From contig JACGCK010000167.1 of the NCBI GenBank assembly GCA_014925825.1, positions 1-64,000 on the forward strand: a stretch of DNA of 64,000 nt. The letters are read 5' to 3'. Origin of the DNA: Pholiota molesta. Its lineage: Eukaryota > Basidiomycota > Agaricomycetes > Agaricales > Strophariaceae. How positions within the stretch are numbered: the first letter of the stretch is position 1; each line of letters begins with the position of its first letter. Under the pieces are notes generated by a model. The model was not told the origin of the DNA. It saw only the letters and a list, made by a program, of their open reading frames with translations, and did not search any database. Shown piece after piece: positions 1 to 11,735 of this stretch. The translations under genes were made by a program, and so were the position numbers.

Positions 1-1
1 C

Positions 2-516
2 CAGCACCGCTCCGTGCGTATCTTCCAACCTACCCGCAACACGATGCAGTCTGGCTCTGCAAAGACTGAGCGCTGGCGCATTGACTTTGACATCCTGCCT
101 GGGAGTGCGCGATGGGAGAACCCTCTTATGGGATGGGCTAGCTCGTGAGTCTGGTTTAGGTTGTGGTTTGTGCGGTGCTGATATTTGTTCCTTCACAAGC
201 GCGGATTACATGCAGGGAACACGCATTTCGTTCCGAAGCAAGGAGGATGCAGTCCACTTTGCCGAGAAACAAGGTGAGGAATTGCAAATTGATGTTTCAG
301 AGCGAGAGATGAACTGACGCTGTTGTGTGTCTCTTTGTGTCTGCTTAGGATGGAATTACTTTGTGTACGTTGTTGTCTCCCCCCACCGTTCCACGGCCCG
401 GGGCCTCATTCATATCTTGCAGCCAACAACCCGCCGTCAAGAGGATCCCGCCAAAGAATTACGCGGAGAACTATGTTTACAAGCCTCACAAACTCAGGAT
501 TATGAGGACCAAGTAG
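2..516 (+). CDS. NDUFS4: NADH:ubiquinone oxidoreductase (complex I) NDUFS4-type subunit, 5' end outside window
   Basis: Accessory 18-21 kDa subunit of mitochondrial complex I, acting in the matrix arm during assembly and stabilisation. Four exons fit: 2-144, 200-273, 349-364 and 423-516, all with GT-AG borders. The joined frame shows the family landmarks in order: [41 protein letters not shown], then the C-terminal [12 protein letters not shown] and a terminal HKLRIMRTK before TAG. The third exon is only 16 nt. The N-terminal mitochondrial targeting region lies left of the window, so the gene is partial. The C-terminal match to the NDUFS4 family is strong; the joins come from reading-frame continuity. 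Confidence 0.93.
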
Positions 517-889
517 AGTATCTTAGAGTTCATGCAATCTATTCATCTCGCCCGACCGTTGGTTCTGTTTGGTCTGTTCTACTTCTGTTCTACTATCTTT
601 TGTCACTGTGCGCATGCTCCACGAAGACGAAGTCGTGCGCTATATATATGACGTCGAGCCTTCTCTGTACCACGACTCGTGTCAATACAAGGGTTCTTAA
701 GGGCTAGTTTCAGCAACATGTATGGACTTGGTGCTTTCGGCAGAACAAGAAGATACGCGATGCCGAATGCTCCAGGCTTTTGCAGAAGATTGCCATTTTG
801 GGCGTATATTGCAAGGCTCAGCTCGTCCCACTTGTTTTTCCCGTCCATCATCTTCATGTCAGCCCATACTTGAACTCTATCCATAACGA
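517..889. other. intergenic, 3' region of NDUFS4 and 5' region of the CSC1-like gene
   Basis: No convincing gene. The short open frames on both strands here lack family motifs. The stretch must hold the NDUFS4 3' UTR and the CSC1-like promoter; I recognise no specific site. Confidence 0.5.
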
Positions 890-3800
890 ATGGGTGATAT
901 ACAGACACGACCATTCTCGAAAAACTACAGGTGCGGCGTGCTCTAGGGCCCGTTTGAGGGTCGAAAAAGCGGAAAAGAACCGATTCTAACCCAACCTCCT
1001 ATAGTGGTCTTGTCAATCAGTCGGTTATTGGCCTTGGAATCGCAGTACTATGCATATCGGGCCAGGAATTCATGAAGCGGCGGCGGCGGGGCAAGGCATT
1101 GCTCGAGCCAGGCGTCGGGCTGGGGAGCAGGGAGTCCTGGGAGTTTGGCTAGTGAGTGCACATCGTTATCGCCACCGCGAACACCACTGGTCTCACACCG
1201 TCTAGTCTCTACCAAGGAAGATCGTGGGCTAGGTAAGTTGCTCAGTTCCGAGTTATCAACGCTGTCAGATGTGCCAATTTCTGAACAATGCCGATGGGAT
1301 TCTAGATTTCCGTCACCGCCGTCGCCCGCGGGCTGGCCGCTATCATGGGTCAAGCAGGCTATCGACTTTCCAGAGGAGAAACTGAACGAGCTGCGGGGCT
1401 GGATGCGACGCTCTACATACGCTTCCTGCGAGGCTGTTGTGCGTCTTCTTCTGCTACTTACAGGTTGTAATGATCTAATTATAGACCAGTCTGGTTCTCC
1501 CTGCTCCAATTTTGCACAACTTTCCCCATCCTGTTTCCTATCCATGTCGAATTCTCCGACGACGCCATTTCGCCCAAGTCGATGACCCGTGCCTCCATAT
1601 CCTCGCTGGTGGGCACGGAAAAGGGTCTTTCCCTGCTGTGGATCCATGTCTGCCTTTTAATTTGGATTACCCTTTCGTGGATGGGAACTTTGTTCTGGAT
1701 AGTGAACGGGACATTCAGATTGCGCGCTGCTAATCTCCAGGCAGCTGCTAAGCGCGGGGCGGAAATCCCAGAAGGACTGAAAGAAGCGGACAACACCTAT
1801 TACGAACACCCTCACCCGCAATACGCATTCAAGGACGTGCCCTCGCGCACACGAGACGCCCCGGTTAAAGGACTGCGATTACGCACAATCATGGTCTCCA
1901 ACATCCCTTCGTCGCTGCGCAATGAGAAGGCGCTGCAGCAATATTTCGAGTACTACATGACGCGCAAGGTGGGGAAACCGTCGATGGGGATCACGTCGTC
2001 GACGCAGCCGGGGTTCCTGAACAAGTCGCTTGCGTTCCTGTTCCATCGCGCGAAGCAGATACCCGATCGCCTCCCTATCAAGCCCCTCATCCATAAGGAC
2101 CAGGACGAGCAGTCCGAGGAGGGAAACAAGACAACGCCCAAGAGGTCTGGGTCGAGAAAGATACTGGACCGCGATGTTCCGATCATCGAGCGCGTCGTCG
2201 TCGCGCGCAAGATGACCGAGCTCGCGTCTCTGCTGGAGCGCCGCGAGACGATCCTGGCGCTCCTCGAGGCGGCGCACGTGAAGCTGGCGAACAAGGCGCT
2301 GACGGCGGTGAAGGCGGCCATGGAGCGCAAGGCGGCGAACAAGCCGATCGGGCAGGTGGCGTCGAAGTCGATGGAAATCGTGCGGAAGCGGCGGTCGGTC
2401 GCGAAAGCGCACGCGGCGGCGGCGGCGGACGTCGATGCGGAGCGCGGCGAGCCGCAGGAGGAGGGCACGGTCGACGAGGAGGAGCGGATGGAGCAGCTGA
2501 TCGCGGTGCTGGGCCCGTTCGTGGAGGCGTTCGGGACGCAGCGGTCGCTGTCGACGCGCTCGAAGAAGGCGGTCTCGCGGACGTCGCGGCAGGCGTTCAA
2601 GAAGCTGCGCACGCAGGGCTCGGAGGACTCGGAGTCGCATGTGAACGTCTCTGCGTACCCGCCGTCGCCGACGGCGTCGTCCCCGCGGACGCATGCGTTT
2701 GGGGGCGAGCAGACGGTGTGGGAGGCGCTGCTGTCGCTGCCGCGCACCAGCCTCGATGCGTACCAGCCCCTGGTCAACCTCAGCCATCTGTTCCGAGGCA
2801 AGGTCGTGCCCTCTATCGACTACTACACGGCGAAACTTAATTTGCTGACGTCACTGATTACGGAGAACCGGTCGAAGATGGTGACGGACTACGATCCTGT
2901 GTCGACAGCCTTTATCACTTTTGCGGACCCTGCGGATGCGCGGAGGGCGTGCAAGTATTTGGCGGTCCATCCCAATAACCCGCTGGCGTGTCTTGTTACT
3001 ATGGCCCCAATGTACCAGGACATTGATTGGAAACGAGTGATGAAGTCATCGTATCGAGCGGAGGTATGTTTTTAGTTTTTTCTTCTTCTGTTTTCGTTCG
3101 CGGCTCATCGTCGGTATGTAGTTTCTGAAAGATTGGGTGGTCGACATCGGTGTCTGGTACGTATTCATTCGTGTATCTTGATCATCGACGACACGATGCT
3201 GAACTTGAAATATAGGACATTCACACTGTTCTGGCTCTTCCCAGTATCCTTGCTCGTCGGTCTTGTTTCCATCCAAAATATCAGTTTGTTCTGGCCTAGT
3301 CTTGTAAGCTTCATGTATACCTATCTATTGCCACCCTTGACTGACATCTTCCTATAGAAAACCTATCTCGATCGCCACGCCTGGCAAAGTGAAGTCCTGC
3401 AATCCTTCATCCCCACGCTCCTCGTCGCCCTTCTCGCCCTTCTCATCCCTCTTGTCCTACTCCTCATCGCAAAGAAAGCCCACACGATAACCACCCTTTC
3501 TGCGCTCCACGACTTGATGCTGACTCGTTATTACAAATTCCTTATTGTCAATGTGCTTATTTTCTTCTGCGTCGGTACCGCGGCACTGCAGTCTTTCCTC
3601 AATTCGTTTAGGAATCCGACACATATCGATGTTCTTCAGACTGTTTCCTCGAGTTTTCCTACTGCGGGTCCTTTTTATGTTGGTTGGCGTAAGTTTGTTC
3701 CTCTTGAGATTATAGGGTGCATCACTGATGATTGATGTTTTTGACAGTCATTTTCACAACGGCTATGCATGGAGGATTTGAAATGGCTTTGCGTAAGTCC

Positions 3801-6100
3801 TTGCTTTATGAAACTCACTTGCTCCAGCGCTAACTGTTGATCATAGTCGGTGTACGTAATATTGGTGTCCCAACCAGGCTCTGCAAACTGATCCTTTTTT
3901 GTAGTTACCTCTCATTCTATACCCCAAGACATCACGACAAGTTGTCCCGTAAGCATCTACCCATTTTCTCGTCTTCCATGGATGCTTATTGCTATCGTTT
4001 ACCAGCCGGAAACGTGCGGTCGGCATCCGTCCCCGTACTTTCAATTTTTATTGCAAGTATTTTTGTTTCTCCGAATTGGCGCGATATAATATTGACCACG
4101 AATGTCGTTGCTTTTCAGATTGGCTCCCAAATCACACTCTCGTCATCCATGTACTCCTGCTCTTCGCGGTGCTTAATCCCTTTGTATTGCCTTTTACGAC
4201 TTTTTATTTCTTTATCCAGCATGGTTCGTGGCCTATTAATTCATGTTTTGATATCGAATGCATGCTGATCTTCTGTCTTCTTCGCTTATAGGGGTCGTCA
4301 AGAACCAGGTCAATTTCTCTCAATTTCTTCTTTAACCCTATCTAATGTTGATCCTGTTCAATAGCTCGTTCATGTTTATGCTAAGAATTATGAAGGAGAC
4401 GGACGAGTACTCATTATTAGGATGATTCGATATTCACTGGATGGCTTAATTCTTGCTCAAGTCGGTGACGATTCATTCAGCTTCCACTCGTCGTAATGTT
4501 AACATCATAATTTCAGACCGTGTTCATGGCATACATGGTCGTTCTCAAGAAGAATGCGAACGTTGGACTTTCCGCACTCCTGATTCTTTTTACAGCCATC
4601 GTGAAACTCATGTAAGTCCCTTGAACCATCGTTACTTACAGCCCACCAATCTTCACTTTTAGGATGACCCGGATGTGTCGTGCGCAGTACGAAGCCGACG
4701 ATTTATTGGAAGCAGAAATTGTTTGCAACGGCCATCATCGAGAAGGTTCGCGCTTACAAGACCCAGAAGCTCAAGGACTTATCGATGGCTCCGAGGATGG
4801 CCATGCCCTCCGTGGACACCCGAATCACCACCAAACTGGGACGTCCTTCCTTACCTGGAAGCTGCCTGTATGGGTCAATTTCTCATACCGGACTTTCCAA
4901 CGAGTGGGGCAGGTTCAACGACGACCTCCTAATCCATTTGGCCCTCACGGCGACAAGGATTTGCCAAAGGTCAGCGAGTCGTCCCCTAGGCCGTCGTCTC
5001 GCAAACCAGATGAATGTCAGTTGGAAGCGGGCCCCCCAGGAGCTTCCACTGCGCATGAACTCACTACAAAAGTTACCGCTGATGGATACCCATGGAAGAT
5101 GCCAGATAACAACCCCAAGCATGATCCTGGAGTGTTGGGTCTCAACGTTGATGCCCTGGAGACCTCAGGTCCTGTCATACCTCATCCTCCACCCGTTCCT
5201 TGGGATGACCAAGCTACAATTGATTTACCTTACGACAACCCCTTCTACACTCGGACCATCGATAATGTCCTGTGGTTGCCGAGAAATCCTACAGGGGTGC
5301 TCGATCTCGATGATACCGTGGATATGAGAGTTTCTATGACTGTAGAGGTTTCGGCTGGCCGTCTTGGAACGTGGCTCGGCCTGGAAGAAGAGACGGAATC
5401 GCCAGAGGAATTGGCATGCGCCTCAAATTCTGACCAGGAGACTCCCGGCAGTCGTCTAACCATGCCTAAATCGCCTCTTTCCATGCGCGCGGACTTGCCA
5501 GACGTAGATGGAACGGAGGAGATCGAGTTACCAGCGGTCATCGCAAAACGTGTACAGGCCAAGGAAGGAGGTGTAGAGCAGACCATCCGGCCTCGCAAAT
5601 CGAGTATGTTTTCCAGGAAGAGTTATGGTGACAAAAGCCACAGCGGGGCTACGTCTCTTTCTGCGCGACGCCGACCAACGACGCCGAAGCGACCTACCCT
5701 CCAGAATCATCGCTCCTTTTCGGACAACGTTCCCCCTGTTCCTACCACGGGCCGCACGCGGTCCTCCTCTATCATGTCGGTGCTACATGTACCGACATTG
5801 CCCGCTGCCCGAAGACACTCATCGTCCGACCAAGAGCTCGGTATCCGGCCAGACGCGCACGCACAAGCCGACTTCGTAGCTGCCAATAACTCTTCCTCGC
5901 ATCTCTCTTTGACGGCGCCGAGGCTGCCGACACGGGGCCAGAACGTCTCTGCGGCCGAAGCCATTTTCCACGAGGTGCTGGAGGAAGAGCGGCAGGCGCT
6001 GCGCGACCGCATTGAGGACGAGGCGGCGGAGGCGACGAAATCGCAGGGCACGAAATCATGGCTGACTTCGTGGATGTTTAAGAAGTCGACTAACGAATGA
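890..6100 (+). CDS. CSC1/OSCA (DUF221) calcium-permeable osmosensitive channel, 17 exons, one apparent frameshift
   Basis: Integral membrane protein of the CSC1/OSCA/TMEM63 family, stress-gated cation channels. Exons by splice signals: 890-930, 1005-1151, 1206-1232, 1306-1442, 1485-3063, 3122-3156, 3216-3303, 3358-3688, 3748-3792, 3847-3851, 3905-3948, 4006-4052, 4119-4223, 4292-4308, 4365-4460, 4517-4611, 4663-6100. Landmarks: an N-terminal TM (GLGIAVLCISG), LDATLYIRFLRG, the PHM7-type cytosolic region (TIMVSNIPSSLRNEKALQQY), MYQDIDWKRVMKSSYRAE, then the multi-TM channel core (TAMHGGFEMALLGLPLILYP, NHTLVIHVLLLFAVLNPFVL). The cytosolic loop is enlarged and highly charged, and the C-tail is long and Ser/Pro-rich. 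The frame breaks at a GGGG run (1394-1397): one more G restores it and makes the exon sum divisible by three (1,425 aa, long for the family). The gene also has a 5-nt exon and a GC-AG intron. Confidence 0.9.
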
Positions 6101-6479
6101 ATGAAAGCAACGACAACCTGACGAAAGATGGTGATGGCTGCATACCTAATGGAATATCCTGATTTATGTATTTATGATGTTTTGCATATTTTGATACACC
6201 CGGAACAAAGTTAGATTATTAGTTTTAATGCATACCCCCTCATACCCCATACAACTCTATTCACTCACTTTTCATCTGCTTGAAGAGGATGAGATAAATG
6301 AAGACTCAAGAATCAAAAAGTTGAGGCAAGAACACGGTCTTGAACATGAATACACTGTACAGTACCGTCACTGGACGCAAGGACACAAAAACATTATCGG
6401 TGCCTCGTTGAACCAGACCAGAGACTCAGAGTGGCTTATGCTCCACAACTGCAAATCTAACAATGTCATCAAAGTACCA
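6101..6479. other. intergenic, 3' flank of the CSC1-like gene
   Basis: AT-richer sequence after the channel gene's stop codon. I see no gene or repeat until the R1 homology begins near 6480. Confidence 0.5.
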
Positions 6480-8161
6480 ATGAATAGCGGGACTAATTTT
6501 TGATCGACTCGGAAGGTCTGGAGGGTGAATCATGGTTGAGGGTTGAGCCTGCTTGCGAGGATAAAGACGCGCTGACGGCTCAAGAAATCCTAGTATCCGC
6601 GGTGCGCAGCTTAATATCGAAGTCACACAGGCGCCGAAGCGCATTGGCCCCTTTCGGGGTTAGACTAAATGTATTGAAATAGGTTTGGTGTAAAAAGAAA
6701 AAGAAGGTAAAGATGATTCGAAAAACCATTGCCACTTAAACATTGTCGCGTTAACATCGCAGAATTCTGCTCCTCATGCCCGAATTATCATAAGCCAGAG
6801 GAGCTTGCTCCATGCGTTCTATTCCACCCCGGAGGGTGAGGGTGGAAAGACCCTTCAACTCTGCGCAACAATGGCGAGAGCGAGACGGCGCTCACCCGGT
6901 TATACCTACATAGCAGAACCCTATTGGATTCTGGCAGTAGCCGGGAATATTGCCTTTGGCGGTCCAGGACCCAGGGGAGCCCTTGGACGCAATCCGTCCC
7001 GTGTTTTGAAGGTCCAAACGTCTCATAGAATTCGGATGACGGCTGACAGGGGGCAATGGACGAATAGGAAAGAGGATACAAAAGGTATACAATAGTGGTA
7101 GAGAAATTGAAAGGTGAACAGCCATAGCAAACGAAACAGGCATTGTCATCTAAAATATCCACACACATCAGGATAGATAAAATAGGAGAATGAAGAGATG
7201 TAGTACCTGTATAGTCTACGGCGTCTACTGGTTCATGCCTTACCTGAAAGCATGACCTGTGCGAGACGTTAGCTGAGCCAATAGATTTTACAAGGGGACG
7301 ATGAGCGTCGGATAATAAATCTACACGAGCGATCGAATTAGAAAAGTCCAGAGGTCAGTTGAAGCACGTACGTTTGACGCCCCACCGTCCGCTACGCACA
7401 CCTAGCATTGGGTGTGCGACACGTTTCCGTGATTCAAGGTTGTGGTGTGGCATAGCCAACAAGGCCTATGCCAGCCAGTGGTAGTTGGGTAGGGGTGCAT
7501 GCAGGATAGTCCGAGGTTTTCAGACTACCCGCGTCTATAACATGAATTGTTAGAAATGTCCAAGCATCAGATAGGAACGAGCATTCACGATGAGTGCATG
7601 ATCACCCGCCCGGAACGACGACCGATCTTTTCAGTGAGTTGGCGGTGGGCATGGGCGATAGGGTGTGCGGTAAGGAGTGATGATTTGGTGGAATCACCCA
7701 GTGCAGAGCGGCTCGAAGACAGAGATGGTCGTCGTTTGAGATAGGGAGAGGAAGAGGGGAGCAGGAGGTTTATATAAATTTCTGAGTGGATGGTCCTATT
7801 TGGCTCCAGGCCTTGATTTTATCCTCCCGAGGGAGTAGCCGACTACCGCAGGGAGCGAGCACATGGTCGCGTACCTGCAGACAAGGGATTTTTCTAGATA
7901 GCTCCAAAAAGGCGTTTACAAGCAAAAAAATTAGGGATTTTCCGGTGCGTCTAAGGCGGCAGTGGTGTGGGATTGCAGTGCTCGGGTTTTGCCCTGCTCG
8001 AAATGGACAACGGATGCGAAGGGTCCAGTGTTTGCGGACATCAAATGCCATCGATAAGATGCAGAAACGGTGGGCGTTGCGCTTGGATTGATGTACATAG
8101 AAAAATAATTTACAAAAACCCCGTGGTCCATAAGCGGCTTAGGCCAACAGAATTCTGTTGA
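6480..8161 (-). repeat. R1 repeat, copy a (1.6 kb, transcript-like, minus orientation)
   Basis: First of three copies of a dispersed repeat; the others are at 9350-10935 and, inverted, 34676-36390. Read on the minus strand it has a TATA-like box near 7771-7779, a CT-rich leader, an ATG followed by a 16-codon frame (MPTANSLKRSVVVPGG), then blocks separated by intron-like GT...AG segments, and a GC-rich tail near 6600-6680. One end is a perfect 16-bp palindrome, CAACAGAATTCTGTTG (8146-8161). Reading frames are partly kept between copies but broken in this one (stops in the block matching ALIVP in copy c). I recognise no protein family. It may be a decayed gene family or a non-autonomous element. 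Confidence 0.7.
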
Positions 8162-8820
8162 TAGTCTTATTCCGGCGTACAGATATCAAGGAGACCGGAT
8201 ACGAAGAAGATTCTTGGAGATTTAGGGTATCCACGCCAAAGCGAGTCATTCAAAGCGTAAGGTTACTAGAGTTGTTGTAGATGTCCAATCTTTTCCCCAA
8301 TACAAACCCATGGTCGAGACCCATTGAATCTAAAACATTCGATACCCCTACTGGTATCTAGTCGCCTCTAATCGCTGAAGAGACAGACATACCAATTTCC
8401 ATTCAAAAGCCCGAATCCCAAGGTATCAGAGAAGATGACGATCAAGTTGATCAGTCAATGGAAGAGCATGAGCATGTTTGTAAGGCCGTAAAAAGACAGA
8501 AACCTATTTGTCCATGAAGAAGGATCATAGAGAAAACCAGCCCAGATAAAGCAGCTTTAGAATCGCAGGATTGTAATCTTTGGTTGCGTTCGAGGTATCT
8601 GCACAGGGAACATGAAACCCATAAGATGCAGTCATTCTTGTCAGTCGCAGATAGCCTCCAGAGAAATAAACACTGTGAAGACCAGAGACGACAGGTGTGG
8701 AGGCGGTAGTACTTACATGTCGGAGGGACTCGGACGGCGAGCAAAGGGCGAGCGGCGAGCGCGCAGTCCACCAAATTTAGAATCCGGAGTCACACCAAAG
8801 TCACGTCAGGTGATATAGAG
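8162..8820 (-). repeat. duplicated flank of R1a, matching the upstream region of the ERG26-like gene
   Basis: This stretch aligns by eye with about 10960-11640. Shared marks include an ATCAAGGAGA start, a CACGCCAAA block, a CATGAGCATG/CATGCGCATG block, and a GCGCGCAGT...CCAAATTTAGA block. The last also lies upstream of the second ERG26-like gene (near 32815). R1a plus this flank and R1b plus its flank are therefore a tandem segmental duplication of about 2.3 kb. The copy here has lost the gene that follows the other copy. Confidence 0.6.
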
Positions 8821-9349
8821 GTTACGAGTCCTATTTATAGCAATCGTTTCTTTAGGACTCCCCAAGGAGAGAGCTTTCAAGTTTTAGAAAAAGGTTCAGC
8901 TTTCGTTCACTGGCATTTACTGATCCTTGCCCGCAGTTATTTTCGAACACATAATAGCATGTTCCCCCTACAGTGCGAGTGCACCCCGCCGAGAAGTTAG
9001 AACACATACCTCCCGGACGAACCAATGTGTCTGTATGTTCAGTCGCCCAATAGTTCTCTGTAAACTACGCTCGAATCTGTTGCCACTAAGTTGAAACACA
9101 TACCTCTGAGTTGACGGCCCAAGCCATTTTGCACGACGCTGGCAGAGGGCAGGGTCCAGGCAATCAGATTGAGGGCGATACGGGGTCGTTAATAAAATTG
9201 CAGCATGAAAATCAATCAATGACGGCTGATTTCATTGGGATTTCATAGTCATTCAAGAAGCCAACTAACGAATAAATTTGGGGGCTGAATGATTGACATT
9301 TGCTAACACTACGTTGACTTCTGTGGACTTTGTTGAACACAGGATCTCA
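8821..9349 (-). pseudogene. possible gene fragment with two splice-donor-like sites
   Basis: On the minus strand, 8968-9219 reads openly with KWLGPSTQR and then, after a possible intron, TIGRLNIQTHWFVRE. Two donor-like GAG|GTATGTGTT sites about 95 bp apart (9007-9015 and 9103-9111, complement) bound this block. It looks like an exon remnant of a protein I cannot name. The rest of the stretch shows nothing. Low confidence. Confidence 0.25.
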
Positions 9350-10935
9350 ATGGGGGCTTGCAAGGAGAGAAAACGACAAAAGGCATAAGAAAATCATTAT
9401 CGCGCGCAGCTTAATGTCGAAGTCACACAGGCGCCAAAGCGCATTGGCCCCTTTCGGGGGTAGACTAAATGTATTGAGATAGGGCTGGTGTAAATACGAA
9501 TGAACGAAAAGGTGGTTCGAAAAACCATTGCCACTTTAACATTGTCATATTACCATCGCAGAATTCTGCTCCTCATGCCCGAATTATCATAAGCCAGAGG
9601 AGCCTGCTCCATGCGTTCTATTCCACCCCGGAGGGTGAGGGTAGAAAGATCCTTCAACTCTGCGCAACAGGGGCGAGAGCGAGACGGCGCTCACCCGGCT
9701 ATACCTACATAGCAGAGCCCGGTTGGACTCTGGCGGTAGCCGGGAATATTGCCTTTGGCGTTCAAGACCCCAAGGGCCCTGAGCCTCAATCCGTCCCGTT
9801 TTTTGAAGGTCCAAACGTCTTTTCGAATCGCTACGATGGCTGACAGGGGGCAACGGTCGAATAGGAAAGATGATAAAAAAGGAATAAAATGGTGGTGGAG
9901 AAATTGAAAGGTGAACATATTCATAGCAAGCGAAACAGGCATTGTCATCTAGAATATCCAAACATATTAGAATAGATACAATGGAAGGACAAAGAGAGGG
10001 AGTACCTGTATAGTCTGCCGCGTCTGTTGGTTCATGCCTTACCCCGAAGCATGATCTGTGCGAGAGGTTAGCTGGGTCGACAGGACCCATAGCGAATGCG
10101 GAGGGGACGATGAGCATCGAGTGAGAAATCTACAAGAGCGATCGAATTAGAAAAGTCCAGAGGTCAGTTGGAGCACATACGTTTGAAGCCCCATCGTCCG
10201 CTACGCACACCTAGCATTGGGCATGCGACACGCTTCCGTGATTCAAGGTTGTGTGGCGTAGCCAAGAAGGCATATGCCAGTGGTAGTTGGGTAGGGGTGC
10301 ATGCAGGATAGTTCGAGGTTATCAGACTACCCGCGTCTATAACATGAGTCGTTAGAAGTGTCCAAACATCAGAGGAACGAGCACTCACGATGAATGCATG
10401 TTCACCCGTCCGGAACGACGACCGGTCTTCTCACTGAGTTGGCAGTGTGCATGGGCAATATAATGTGCGGTAAGGAGTGATGATTTGGTGGAATCACCCA
10501 GTGCAGAGCGGCTCGAAGACAGAGATGGTCGTCGTTTGAGATAAAGAGAGGACGAGGGGAGGGGGATTATATAGATTTCTGAGTGGATGGTCCTGTTTGG
10601 CTCCGGGCCTTGATTTTATCGTATGCAGGGAGCGAGCACATGGACATGCCTGCAGACCCAGGGATTTTTCTAGATAGCTCCAAAAACGCGTTTTCAAGCA
10701 AAGAATTTAGGGATTTTCCGGTGCGTCTAAGGCGGCGATGGTGTGGGATTGCCTGGGATTGCCGTGCTCGGGTGCTGTCCTGCTCGAAATGGATAAAGGA
10801 TACGAAGGGTCTAGTTTTGCAGACATCAAATGTTCATCGATTAGATACAAGCACTGCGCTTGGATTGATGAAAAAACGCACATGTAAACCACCGCAGCCC
10901 ACAAGTAGGCTAGATCGTCAGAATTTTGTAAGGAG
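9350..10935 (-). repeat. R1 repeat, copy b (minus orientation)
   Basis: Second copy of R1, aligning with 6480-8161 over most of its length. Its 5' side (left end) is degenerate compared with copies a and c. It keeps the TATA-like box (about 10567), a short ATG frame (MHTANSVRRPVVVPDG), the three intron-like intervals and the GC-rich tail. Here the longest frame, 9587-10117 on the minus strand, stays open and carries PVDPANLSHRSCFGVRHEP and DDNACFACYEYVHLS, blocks also open in copy c. No known domain. Confidence 0.7.
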
Positions 10936-11735
10936 TTCCATTTTGAATGCCATGTATCAAGGAGATTAAACATAAGAAAGCTCTAATACGGTACTCACGC
11001 CAAAACAAGTCATACGAAGCTGGCGCAAATTTCCAGGAGTGAGAGAGGAGACATGAATGTCACAACAGTTCCCCAACAGATTCATGTAGTCCAGAGCTTT
11101 TCAGTAGTATATTAATGGTTATAGTGGTCTCAAACCATCAGAGAGGCAGAGATAAGCAGAGATATCAATGTTCCATTCGACATCCGAAGTCCAACGTATC
11201 AGATAAAAAATGAGTTTACCAGTAAAAGTAAAGAACATGCGCATGTTGATAGGGCCGTACAGCAGAAGAACAATCATACCTCGACACGGCAGCTTTATAG
11301 GCATCACCGAACTTGTTCGAACTAGCAGGTTTTCAATGTTAACACCGTGTCCGGAGGACAGCGGAGCTGGATTCCGCAGTTGAACGCGAGCCGTAAGCAT
11401 TATGAGGTGGGAGCGGTCCTCCCAGTAGTAGGCAACAAGTTAATCTCCAAGAGGAATAAAGCAGGAGAAGAGCCGAGGCGACTCGTGCGTAAGATGGGTA
11501 TGAAGATGGTAGTAGATGGTTGAGAGCAAGCGCGCAGTGAACCAAATTTAGACGACGCTAGCGTCACATCAGAGTCACATCATGTGATAAGTACTCCCAA
11601 CATATGATGGCCAAAAATATATTGGCTTTACAGTCGTTCGATCTTTGAACGCTTCCCCATCTTACATTCACGCCTTTTCTACCCTCCCAAGAACCTTCTA
11701 TTGACCTCGTTATCTCTATATTTCGGAAGGAACAA
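10936..11735 (+). promoter_or_regulatory. upstream region of ERG26-like copy 1, duplicated elsewhere
   Basis: About 800 bp between R1b and the ATG at 11736. The part nearest the gene (about 11510-11735) recurs inverted before ERG26-like copy 2 (32698-32860): the block CAGTGAACCAAATTTAGAC, a CTCCCAAG block and TCGGAAGGAACAAATGTCGC up to the start codon. The shared promoter suggests that both copies were duplicated with their control region. No specific factor site is recognised. Confidence 0.5.

Noticed and set aside
1582..1584. ATG used as start of the CSC1-like protein
   Set aside because: Conserved N-terminal blocks (first TM, IRFLRG) lie upstream in spliced exons from 890.
1879..2787. Long Arg/Leu-rich open frame on the minus strand
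   Set aside because: Antisense shadow of the GC-rich cytosolic loop of the CSC1-like gene; extreme composition and no motif.
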